A DNA stretch of 64,000 nucleotides from Xenopus tropicalis. Lineage: Eukaryota > Chordata > Amphibia > Anura > Pipidae. Position numbers and translations under genes: made by a program. Position 1 is the first letter of the stretch. The number at the start of each line of letters is the position of its first letter. The DNA lies in the NCBI RefSeq assembly GCF_000004195.4, contig NC_030684.2, positions 105,353,929 to 105,417,928 on the forward strand, written 5' to 3'. Of the stretch, positions 1 through 10,500 are shown piece after piece. The notes under the pieces are model-generated. The model saw only the letters and a program-made list of their open reading frames with translations. It did no database searches and had not been told where the DNA came from.

Positions 1-888
1 TGGAAGGAGAACAAAATGACCATCAATCGACCTCGCTCTGGGGCTCCACGCAAGATCTCACCTCGTGGGGTGTCAATGATTCTGAGAAAGGTGAAAAAGC
101 ATCCTAGAACTACACGGGAGGAGTTAGTTAATGACCTCAAATTAGCAGGGACCACTGTCACCAAGAAAACCATTGGAAACACATTACACCACAATGGATT
201 AAAATCCTGCAGGGCTCGCAAGGTCCCCCTGCTCAAGAAGGCACATGTGCAGGCCCGTCTGAAGTTTGCCAATGAACACCTGAATGATTCTGTGAGTGAC
301 TGGGAGAAGGTGCTGTGGTCTGATGAGACCAAAATAGAGCTCTTTGGCATTAACTCAACTCGCTGTGTTTGGAGGAAGAAAAATGCTGCCTATGACCCCC
401 AAAACACCATCCCCACCGTCAAGCATGGGGGTGGAAACATTTTGCTTTGGGGGTGTTTTTCTGCTAAGGGCACAGGACAACTTATTCGCATTAACGGGAA
501 AATGGACGGAGCCATGTATCGTGAAATCCTGAACGACAACCTCCTTCCCTCTGCCAGGAAACTGAAAATGGGTCGTGGATGGGTGTTCCAGCACGACAAT
601 GCCCCAAAACATACAGCAAAGGCAACAAAGGAGTGGCTCAAGAAGAAGCACATTAAGGTCATGGAGTGGCCTAGTCAGTCTCCGGACCTTAATCCAATAG
701 AAAACCTATGGAGGGAGCTCAAGCTCAGAGTTGCACAGAGACAGCCTCGAAACCTTAGGGATTTAGAGATGATCTGCAAAGAGGAGTGGACCAACATTCC
801 TCCTAAAATGTGCGCAAACTTGGTCATCAATTACAAGAAATGTTTGACCTCTGTGCTTGCAAACAAGGGTTTTTCCACTAAGTATTAA
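1..888 (+). CDS. Tc1-like transposase, 5' end cut by window edge
   Basis: DDE transposase of the Tc1/mariner superfamily, which cuts and pastes its element at TA dinucleotides. The frame is already open at base 1, ahead of the first ATG at 16, so the true start lies outside the window; full Tc1 transposases are about 340 residues and 290 follow this ATG. Counting from that ATG, a second helix-turn-helix-like region covers roughly residues 15-75. The catalytic triad is D103 (WSDET), D194 (QHDNAPKHT) and E229 (NPIENLW). There are 34 residues between the second D and the E, so this is DD34E. The glycine-rich HGGG box is at 137-140. I see no stop or frameshift in the visible part, which suggests a young copy. 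It is a mobile element gene, not a host gene. Confidence 0.93.
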   Translation, partial: WKENKMTINRPRSGAPRKISPRGVSMILRKVKKHPRTTREELVNDLKLAGTTVTKKTIGNTLHHNGLKSCRARKVPLLKKAHVQARLKFANEHLNDSVSDWEKVLWSDETKIELFGINSTRCVWRKKNAAYDPQNTIPTVKHGGGNILLWGCFSAKGTGQLIRINGKMDGAMYREILNDNLLPSARKLKMGRGWVFQHDNAPKHTAKATKEWLKKKHIKVMEWPSQSPDLNPIENLWRELKLRVAQRQPRNLRDLEMICKEEWTNIPPKMCANLVINYKKCLTSVLANKGFSTKY

Positions 889-1116
889 GTCTTTTTTTGT
901 TAGAGGGTTCAAAAACTTATTTCACTCAATGAAATGCAAATCAGTTGCTATCTTTTATTTAAAGTTATTTTTTCGATTTTCCTTTTGATGTGCTATCTGC
1001 CACTGTTAAAATAAACCTACCATTGAAATGATACTGTTCTGAGACTTTTCATTTCTTTGTCATTGGACAAACTTACAAAATCAGTGAGGGGTCAAATAAT
1101 TATTTCCTCCACTGTA
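1..1116 (+). mobile_element. Tc1-like DNA transposon, 3' part
   Basis: The transposase frame is followed by about 225 bp of 3' flank ending in TTTCCTCCACTG at 1103-1114, then TA (1115-1116), the target-site duplication typical of this superfamily. An AATAAA at 1010-1015 could serve as the element's polyA signal. The left inverted repeat lies outside the window, so its length and match cannot be judged. Confidence 0.88.
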
Positions 1117-1136
1117 CACAGTGCTATTCTAATGCT

Positions 1137-1630
1137 GTTAAAAAGGTCTTCATTTTTATAATTTCAGAGTTAACTTTTTCTGTAGCTCTAAAGTTTGGCA
1201 TTTAAACAGCTATTCTGGCTTAAACAACTGACTAGAAGTGCTTAATATAGGACCAGAACCAAAATTTAATTAATATATGAATAACACTGGAAATCTGACA
1301 TTCATATTTCAAGAGTTACTTGGTCATTTGCTTCTTATTTACCCTAGCCACCAGACAGTGGTTTAAATGAGAAACTGGAAAATGAATAGATGAGGGTCTA
1401 AATACAAACATAAGTAATCAAAATTAACAATAACAATAAAACTGTAGCCTCACAGAGCAATAGTTTTTTGGCTGCTAGGGTCAGAGACCCTAATTTTAAA
1501 GCTGAAAATAGGCAACAGAAGAAGGCAAATAATTAAAAAAAACTATAAAAAAATAATAAAGACCAATTAAAATAGAACATAGGAATAGACCATTCTATAA
1601 CATACTAAAAGTTAACATAAAGGTAAACCA
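1137..1630. mobile_element. Diverged T2/Kolobok-like MITE
   Basis: The right half (about 1500-1630) contains the stretch seen in clearer copies at 6267 and 43549: a TTCTATAACATACTAAAAG-type segment followed by AAAGGTAAACC. The left half shares GTTAACTTTT-like words. It is an old, eroded copy with fuzzy ends. Confidence 0.55.
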
Positions 1631-2099
1631 TAAATAGCCCCTTGCTGAGAGGTGACCTCTCAAGCATGTCACTGCAATCTATACTCCCTCTCTTCTATAT
1701 CCTCTATATATATATAGCATAGAACTGACGGTGCAATCTCATCTCGGGCTCAGGTCGGGCCCAAAAATCAGAGCTGCCCAGTGGGCTATTTGGGAAGTAT
1801 GCAATTTCAGAGTGTGTTTTAAAGGGTGTGGGTCCAATAAATTTGTTGCTGTAAGACCCTTGGTTAGCAATTTCACTAAACTTTTTTTACAGGAAACTTT
1901 TTCCCATCATTTTCCTGAGGAAGATGTGATACATAAAACACTGGACCCATGGGTGACAGCCAGTGCCAAGAAACAGGGGAAACCCTTGCCAGCATAGGTC
2001 TTTACAGACACCCTTTTGGGGTCCTGTAACTTTCTGATGTTGAACCGACAGGGAACCTGCACACGTTAGAGTTGACCATGCACTATAAGATCCGCTTGT

Positions 2100-2416
2100 T
2101 TAGTGAAGATGCCAAACGAATGGATCTTTCCCCCAATATGCTCACCTAAATTGGTCAATGTCGGGCTAATCCTTGGAGCCAAACAATTGGATTACAACAA
2201 TTGGAATACGAGCTGTTGGCGTGCGACCATATCAATGATATAGTCCTCGATTTTCCAGGAAACTTAATCCTGCCCAACCAACATCTGGCTGATTTCCGGC
2301 CAGATATCATTCGTGTAGGTCCATCAGAGGGCCCCATACACAGCAGATAAGCTGCCATATTGTCTGAAGGGCCTGAACCAGCAGTGTAAATCAGTCTGTG
2401 TTTGGCCACCTTTAGG
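2100..2416. mobile_element. Degraded MITE of the CCATACAC-terminus family
   Basis: The right end reads GGCCACCTTTAG (about 2404-2415), like the terminus of the complete element at 44238-44609. The interior has the same GATCCGCT, GGCCAGATAT and CCATACAC words. The left end is not clear. Confidence 0.5.
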
Positions 2417-2660
2417 ACCAGAGAAAATGAGGAAAAGATTACTTTTGGTCAATTTCCCTCAAACATCTGCCCCTTGTTTGTACAAAAATACAGGGACCCT
2501 CTGGTACCACTGTAAAAACAAAAAGGGCTGAAAAACTCTTTTTTAATGAAACTTACTATTATATTTTGCTTTCTTCTAATTTAGCCATTGTGTGATAAAT
2601 GTGGCCCTTGATTACATATAAATAACAGTCAGACCCTAGAAAAAACTTAAAAAGATTCCA

Positions 2661-3090
2661 TAAAGGGGTAGTTCACCTTCATATTAACTTTAAGTATGTT
2701 ATAGAATGGGCATTTCTTAGCAACTGTTCAATCGGTCGTCATTTTTTATAGTTTTTTTAATGATTTGCCTTTTTCTTCCAACTCTTTTCAGCTTTTGGTT
2801 ACCAATTTAATTTTATTGTTATATTTTTTTTGAACTTTTCTTTCTATTGAGGGCCCTCTCCTATTCATATTTAAATGTCTCACTCACACCGATGCTTTGA
2901 TGCTAGGTTCATTTGAACCCTAGCAACCAGATACCTGCTGAAACTGCAAGCTGGAGAGCTGAGGAACAAAAAAGCTAAATAATTAAAAAAAAACAAACCA
3001 TAATACAAAAAATAAAGCCCAATTGCAAATTGTTTCATATCACTCTCTACATCAAACTTAAAGTTTAATTTAAAGGTGAACAACCCATCT
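2661..3090. mobile_element. T2/Kolobok-like MITE
   Basis: Ends are inverted repeats: TAAAGGGGTAGTTCACCTT on the left and AAAGGTGAACAACCC on the right. The interior is AT-rich with no coding capacity. It is the same family as the copies at 6267, 31012, 43549 and 54100. Confidence 0.75.
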
Positions 3091-3339
3091 TATTTAACCT
3101 GGCCCCAATTAGCAAGAAAACTCTATCATTTTTGGTAAAATTGGGAGAAGCTCAGATGGCTGTAGGTAGTCAGCAGCCAGAAAAAATGCGTTTCTTTAGC
3201 ACTCTTGCGTAAGTAGGCGCTCAGTGAAAAAAAATCACTTCAGAAGAAATAGTGACCAGGGTAAAGCTGGTTAGCATGTATTGCTTTTTTTTGCTTTATT
3301 TTCTGACAAACGTAGGACATTTTAGCAAAACAAAATCAC

Positions 3340-3560
3340 ACCATGAGCAGAGCTACTGTCACTTATTCGCATTGTCCCATTACAACACAAACTTTCCCGT
3401 CTATGCTCTCTTGCCCCGCCCATAAGGCGGTTACGTACGCGTCACTGTGGTTACGTGTATTCGTGACGCCACAATCTCGCGTTATGTGAATTGCGAGATC
3501 GGGATTTTGTGTATGACATGGGGCATGGGGCTAGATTTTAGAAGCGTTGCGGGAGGTGTA
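3340..3560 (+). promoter_or_regulatory. RPAP1: Probable RPAP1 promoter and non-coding first exon
   Basis: This is a CpG-dense block in otherwise CpG-poor DNA, about 0.85-1 kb upstream of the first coding exon. It holds a GC box (CCCCGCCC, 3414-3421), a CRE/ATF-like half site (TGACG, 3464-3468), and TCTCGCG at 3475-3481 with its inverted half GCGAGA at 3493-3498. Such motifs occur in TATA-less housekeeping promoters (TCTCGCGAGA type). A strong donor GTAAGT at 3558-3563 would end a non-coding exon 1 near 3557 and splice to the acceptor at 4386. The transcription start cannot be placed from sequence alone. Confidence 0.6.
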
Positions 3561-4090
3561 AGTGGCGATGCGTTTGTGTTAAGTAGACAAGCGGGACTAT
3601 CTGGCAGTATGAACTTACTTGTACTAGCCGGGCCCTGCTGTCAGTGAGCTTTGTACTTAGGAAGTGTAGTTTTTATTTCCCCGGCACCCTGTACAATTCT
3701 CATGCGGTTCTATTGGGGAAAAAACTTCTGTGAAAAAGACAGCATGAAGTACAGAAAGCTATGTGGGGTAGAAGAACATGCAGGCTCCCTGACTTCCACC
3801 CTCGCTTCCAAACCCTGCAGCTTACTGATAACAGGGGCCCTTAAATACAAGTAAAGTCTGCACAGCCAGAATAAAATCATGTTTTCTGGAATTTTTTCAA
3901 TGTAACTTTGTAGAAGAAAAGTTATTTGTATACTCGTGTCTTTAAAAATACATAGTTAGTGTATGTAGTGCGTTTGTCTGCTAAGGACCCATTGGCAAGT
4001 TGGGCTATGGACCCCTGATGACTATGGATTTACTGGGGCTTCTTGGAGTCATATTCTGCCACCCAGTACTATATTCAAAATAATCCTAAG

Positions 4091-4266
4091 GGGTATATTT
4101 ATTAACATTGGAGGCAAATATCACTGGTGATGTTGCCCATAGCAACCAATCAGCAATTAGAGTTAAATGGTCACCTACAAGTTAAAAAACAAAAGTAACA
4201 ATATGATTGGTTGCTATGGGCAACATCACGGGATGTTTGTATCCAATGTTAAGATATACACCCCTC
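4091..4266. mobile_element. Small PIF/Harbinger-like MITE
   Basis: Inverted termini GGGGTATATTTATTAACATT and AATGTTAAGATATACACCCC. The interior is a palindromic pair around TTGCCCATAGCAACCAATC and its complement. The left flank is TAA and the right TCA, so a degraded 3-bp duplication is plausible. It lies in the first intron of RPAP1. Confidence 0.65.
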
Positions 4267-4403
4267 AATGTAAATCTGTTTGAACTGATACTTGCTGAGG
4301 TTGATTGTTACACATTACACATTATACCTTTAATAGTAACACATCATTTTCATATTCTGTTTAATACAAATCACTCCTTTTTGTAGGTATCCTGAACAGT
4401 AAG

Positions 4404-4593
4404 ATGCTGTCTCGCCCCAAGCCAGGGGAGTCTGAGGAGGACCTCCTCAAATTCCAGGATCAGTTTCTTGCTTCCAACACATCTGCAGCTGCTAAGGTAG
4501 TGAGAAAGGCTGATAAAAGGAAAGGAGATGCTGAGAATTCAGCAGATTTGACATCTCAAATAACACCTGGCAGAGATGTTGTAACACTTCAGG
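4404..4593 (+). CDS. RPAP1: RPAP1 coding exon 1 (residues 1-63)
   Basis: The acceptor TTTTTGTAG ends at 4386, leaving 17 bases of 5' UTR before ATG 4404. The donor is CAGG/GTGAGT, with GT at 4594-4595, ending one base into codon 64. Continuing past the donor gives a read-through stop at 4653, so the splice is needed. Confidence 0.93.
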
Positions 4594-7500
4594 GTGAGTT
4601 TACATTTCTGGAATGGTCCAAAAAAAAATCTCCAAGTGGTGTTGTGCAGGGATAAGCAAAACTTTTTATTAACATCTCTAGTGCCTGTATAGTAGAGCAG
4701 AGTGCCAAATGGCATTGCTGGTAGTTCTGTGGCTTTCTATAAGATTGCTTACAGAGGTATGGTGAAAGCACTGAGCAGTAATAGTAGAAAGGGCTCTGCT
4801 AGCAAGAGCTTACAATCTAAAACAGAAAGGCAAATGTGTGTTAGTAGAGGTTCCTCTTTAATTGGATTGTGTTTTGTCAGCCGCTAAACTAGTTTACAAT
4901 GTATTTGGGTCTAGTTATTGGGGTATAGCATCTTTTTTGTAAAACCCACTTCTTTTTTTGGAATTATTTTTTTTGTAGTTTATGAATATAATTGTTCTGA
5001 GAGGGCTCATCCATGTAAATGTCTTTGCTATCATATGTAATGTGCATCCCTGGGGCAGTTAGGTTGTAATTGGACTTCTGCAGTTGCACACAGCAGTAGA
5101 CATGCGACTGTTTATTCTGAGACTTGCTTTCTCTGACTGTACTTGGATAATTGTCAGGTCCCCTGAACTCAGTAGAGGCCTGTTTGGTATATTGTTAAGG
5201 CTGTGAAAGTAGAGCATCAGTTACACTGTAATGTCAATTTATATTTGCACTCCATATTCATGAAAGGTTTATGTTAACCAGCAACACCAGCAAATCAGGT
5301 TCTAGCTAGTACTGTTTTAGTAATAAATGAACTATATTAATCAGTATCTATAATTCTCAACTGATCAGATGAGGACAATATTCCAAAGGTTTCCCCTCAC
5401 CAAACACACATAATATGTTTGCTGTGTTAAACAAGAGTAAAACAGCTCCATTGCTTTTCTTTGACTTGTAGAATTCCCAGACTTACCCCCAATTTTGACT
5501 CCTGGACCCACCAAGAAATCAAAGTTTGCAAGAGAACGAGTTCAATTTGCTGATGAAGACCCAGAAGATATCTTGGAGCAGCATGACCAGCATATCACTA
5601 CTGTCTTTTCAAAAATCATTGTAAGTGGCAAAACCGTACATTCTTGTGACTCTCCTTATCATCTGCTGTGTTGAAGGGGAACTGTCACCCTAAGAAATCA
5701 TTCCAATTTTTTTTTCTATAGAGTTTGTCAAGCGAAATAAATTTCATTTACACTATATAAGTAATATAAATATTGTCTTTACATTACATAATCACAGTAA
5801 GCAGGCATGTGTCATTTTGTGGACACTGTTATTAAGGCAAGCTTTGTATCACCCCAAGATCTTGTGTATGCCCTAGAATGGGGTACCTGATGCACATGCC
5901 CATGCACTTGCTACACTATTGATTGTGAGGTGGGAGGGTGAAGGTAAGTGTCTGCCCCGCGTCTATGCCTCATGCATTTTTAAATGCCTTGATAATGGCT
6001 ATTGATTTGTTATTAAAAAAGGAATTTGGGTTTCATGGGTAACAGGTCCTCATTTATCGCAAAACATTTAAAGCACTGGAGTCAACGTTGTTTCAGTGGT
6101 AATTGTAATCAGGACCAGCAGTGCACAGAATAGCAGAGGGCAGAGAAATACTGCATTTGATAACTTTACAGTAATTTATATCTTGTAATCATTGTATATG
6201 AATATACTTATTTAGAGTCAACTTTGAATTATTATGCAAAGTTTTATTTTGGTGTTTGCAATCCCCTTAAAGGGGTTGTCCACCTTTGAGTAACCTTATA
6301 GTTTTATGTAGAGAGTAATATTTTGAGATAATTTGCAATTGGTCTTCATTTTTTATTTTTTAATTATTTTAGTTTTTATTTGGTAGCTCTCCAGCTTGCA
6401 GTTTCAGCAGCTATTTTGTTGCTAGGATCCAAATTACCTTAGCAACCAGGGTGTGGTATGAATGAAAGACTGATATATAAATAGGAAAGGGCCTGAATAA
6501 AAAAATAAGTAATATAAAGTAACAGTATTAAACTGTAGATTTACAGAGCTCGAGGGTCAATGGCCTCCATTTGAAAGCTGCAAAAAGTTAGAAGAATAAG
6601 GCAAATTATTTAAAAACTATGAAAAACAAACAATGAAGACTTATTGAAAAGTTACTTAGAATTGGCCTTTCTATAACATACTAAAAGTTAACTTAAAGGT
6701 GAGCCACCCCTTTAAGCGATGTAACTATTAGCAGGAGCTGGAAGCCATTTACGTTTATAAGCCCTTTGCCTGCTATTCAAACGGCTGGGTTTAGTGAAAA
6801 GCATGATGCTAGATGACATGTTTTTTTCCTGTGGCGCTTTCCTAAAATCAGAAACATTGTCATTATCAGGCAAAGCCTTAAAGTAGATCTGTTGTGTTTA
6901 TTGCATGTATGTATTTCTTTGCCTCATTAATTTTTATATGTAATGAAATATTTTTTAATGCACATTGATTTTCTGAAATACTAATACTGAAAGAAAACTC
7001 TCCTCTACTTTATGCACAATGTGCATGAGGTTTATACAACTGCCACAGCTTGGACTAGGGCTCCCTATATTATAAAGATGGGCTTGCACATAGCTTTAAA
7101 GCCGCTTTCAGTATTGAACTGAAGGACATTACAAAAATGTGCTTTTAATGCCACAGAACGGTTGTGATTTGTTTTAGCTGGGGAAGTGTTCCTCAGCTCT
7201 GTGTGCCTCAATTTCCTAGGATACATATAAGTGTCTTTTGTGTTAGTTGCAGTGCATCCACTCAGAGCAAGGGCAGTTATCAGTGGACAAGTTTTGTTAC
7301 TCCAGGAAAATGGAGTTGGGCAACACTGTTGTAGCAGTTTAATAACTGTCCCAAAGTTGGTCTCACCCAGTGAGGAAAAGTTCATGAACACAGATGGGCC
7401 AGCAAAAAGCATAGTTGATTCTAAGGTAGAAAACATTAAGTTATTAAGTCTTTGAAGATTCTCATTCATCCAGGTCATGATATACAGTATCTAGTAGAAT

Positions 7501-10500
7501 TAAGTCTAAACCAACAGAACTATGAAGATTCTCATTCATTCAAATCATGATATACAGTATCTAGTAGAATTAATGGAACCATTTTGATTGGATGCCTGTG
7601 ACTGTACTACCCTCAAGGGTTTAAATGCCGGGGAATTCCCTACCAGTCATTTGAACTGAAGAAGCCACTCAGATGAGTGGTGAAACATTTTCAAGAAAAA
7701 ACTTAGAAAAGTCCAGTTGTTTTTGACTTAATTCTACTAGATACTGTATTCAGTAATTAAGTAATTTGTTTCCTGCGTGTTTTCTACTTGTGCCCCTAAA
7801 AATCAATTAAACAATACTATGGGATGCAAGCAGTTATTTATTAGTAATAGGTAGATTGTCATCCTTTCTGAGCTCTGTCCACATGCTTTTATATTTTCCT
7901 ACTTTGACTCTGCAGGAAAGGGATACCAGTGGAGTCACAATTACAGCACCTGTTCCCACCGGATTACCATTTCCTCAGGTGTTCCACAGGTCCCAGGTCC
8001 CAAGTCAGGTAAGAAAAATATAGTTTCTTTATTCTTTCCTTGCTGCCATATGCCATGGCAACAAGGCAACATTTAGGTGCATTAAGTGTGGCTGAATATG
8101 ATTTTATCTAGATCAGAGATGCCCATTGTTTAGCCCCTGCAGTTATGGAATGTTGGGAGTTAAAGGGGAAATACCACATCTGTGTATGCACCGGAGAATA
8201 ATAAGAAGCCCAATCTGTCTAAATATTACTACATTTATAGAGATATTCTAGGGTGAGACATTTTTATGGGTATTACACTGCCTTAATAATGGAAGCTGAT
8301 TTCCAAAAATGTTGTCTTAACCTGTGACATTAAGAAATATAAAGGCCCAAGATCATTTACTTGAAGTTTACTTTGTGCCAACATTTCTTTTTGTCCTTTT
8401 CAGTCCTATCTTTGCACTTATATTTTTAATGGTATCTTAGAGTTCAATGCGTGCAAATTTGCTTTCTATTTTAAACTATATTGAATTAAGCCTCTAATAA
8501 GAATGTTCTTTTTCTGTTCTACAAAATAATTGATTTTCTCATCCTCAAGAATCAAACAGTATTGTTGACCAGTGAAATTGTATCAAATGTTAAATAAGGA
8601 ATTGTGCAATCATGTTGCAATAATAGGATGTAGATCAATGTAGGACGTGCTTATGATTTGTATGAAGATAAATAGTGGAAAACTGTAGCACCATAGCATC
8701 ACAAAGCTGGCTGATACCAGCCAAGTACCCTTTATTTCCTTTCATGCAAGGCAATGCACTGAACCTGAATTCTATGAAATTATGTTTAGACATTTCTATT
8801 GCTAATCAACTCCACCAGCAATGCTAATTTCTTAGAAATTTACTTTGATTTTTAACAATATAAAATTCCTTTAGTCAGACATCCGTAGCTTAGACTGGAA
8901 GTATATGATCTAGTGACACAGGCTTCCGTTGCCTAGGAAACTGAAAACCATGATGGATTTCCTTGTGTGCTAAGAAAAGACAGATCATTAGCGAGGAAGC
9001 CATGGAGGAGAAATCGCTGCAAAGAATTCTAATTTCTGCAAACAATGCACAGGCTAAGATCCTTCCATAAAAAAAGCCCCGTGAAACAATCCATAACTTA
9101 CAGGCTAGCTGTGGAGCATCCTTTTGAAATCTTTCTCCATTTCAGGACTAGTATGTTAAGAAAAAAAAGGCCCCCAACAGCCTTCAGTATCTGAGTAGGT
9201 GTGGGGATTGCAAAACAGTATTCTCTAAGTGAAGGAGCAGTAATTAGAGACACACATGCATCAGGTTGTAGGGATTTTAAAAGGCTGATGTTTTTCAGGA
9301 CTGGACTGGATATTATATATCAAAATCATTTTTAATGGAAACAGTGTTATTAAAAACACAATGCTGTTAGATAATAATTGCCAGTGTTCTGTAGTTTTCT
9401 GCATAATTTTTTTTGTAAAGTGTAAAACATGTATCAATAAAACTTGCAGACCATGTGATTTCCTCATTCCAGGATTTACCCTGCACTGCCAAAAAAAGTA
9501 TATTTGCCCAAAAAATGGCTGCCAAGAGAGCTGCTGAGCAAGTGAAGGAAGAGTCACTCTCCAGCCCTCAAATGCTTTCTTGTCCTTTGGTAAATCACAC
9601 CAGTGTCTTGTCCTCTAATGTGATTAAATCAACACCATTACCAGGTAACCAAGTAAGAATTCTGTAAGAATTAACAGCATCTGATGTATCACACTTGTAA
9701 CCTGTGTCTCATGTTCATGTCATTTGGATCAATTTTTATCATTTTCAATATACATAGGACATTAAGACATTCTGTACATTAAGCTCCTAGGAAATGCCCT
9801 TTCCTTTAAGCAAAGTAGAGATGGTTTGTCCATATATTGCAATATATTCAACTCACCAACTGAATCACAGTCATCCCCAGTCTGGATAGTCCTACACTCA
9901 TTTTCATCTGATTTATTAAGAATTGTACTGCTTAATGCACAGAATGTATTACTGTTCTATATATATATTAATAATGAGTGAATGCAGAAGACCTCTGCTA
10001 ATAGTGATGGTGGCTATTGTCTGTCTGTTTTAGTGTTATTGCACTGCAACCCCTTCCATTTGCAGTTGGATCAGTTTAATCAAATTATTTTCAGATTCTC
10101 AGACATAAGGTGGCCATACACCATCAGATTAAGGCTGCCGATTTGGCCCCTTGTGACTGAGTTGGCAGCTTATCTGTCCATGTATGGGACACTCATCAGG
10201 CCTGCCAGACTGATGTCTAGCTGAAAATCAGGCAGATATTGATCGTGCAGGTTTGAAAATTCCTTGGGGTGAGGACCTCATAGGCTTCTTGATGTAGTTC
10301 TTGCCCTGTTGGCCTGTATTCAAGTCTTTGTGATCTGTTTGTTTGACCTGAGAGCCGAACATTCAGATCAGCCTGATGTTGCTTAATTGAAGGTGGGAAA
10401 AATCTGCTCGACTGGCGATCTTGCCAGTTGTTAAGTTAAGATCCAGTTGTTGGACAGAGTGGACCTACAGAGTCTAGATATGAGTTTCCTAAAATTAGCC

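Noticed and set aside
7065..7478. 137-codon minus-strand frame in an intron
   Set aside because: No recognisable domain; it overlaps the repeat that begins at 7452.
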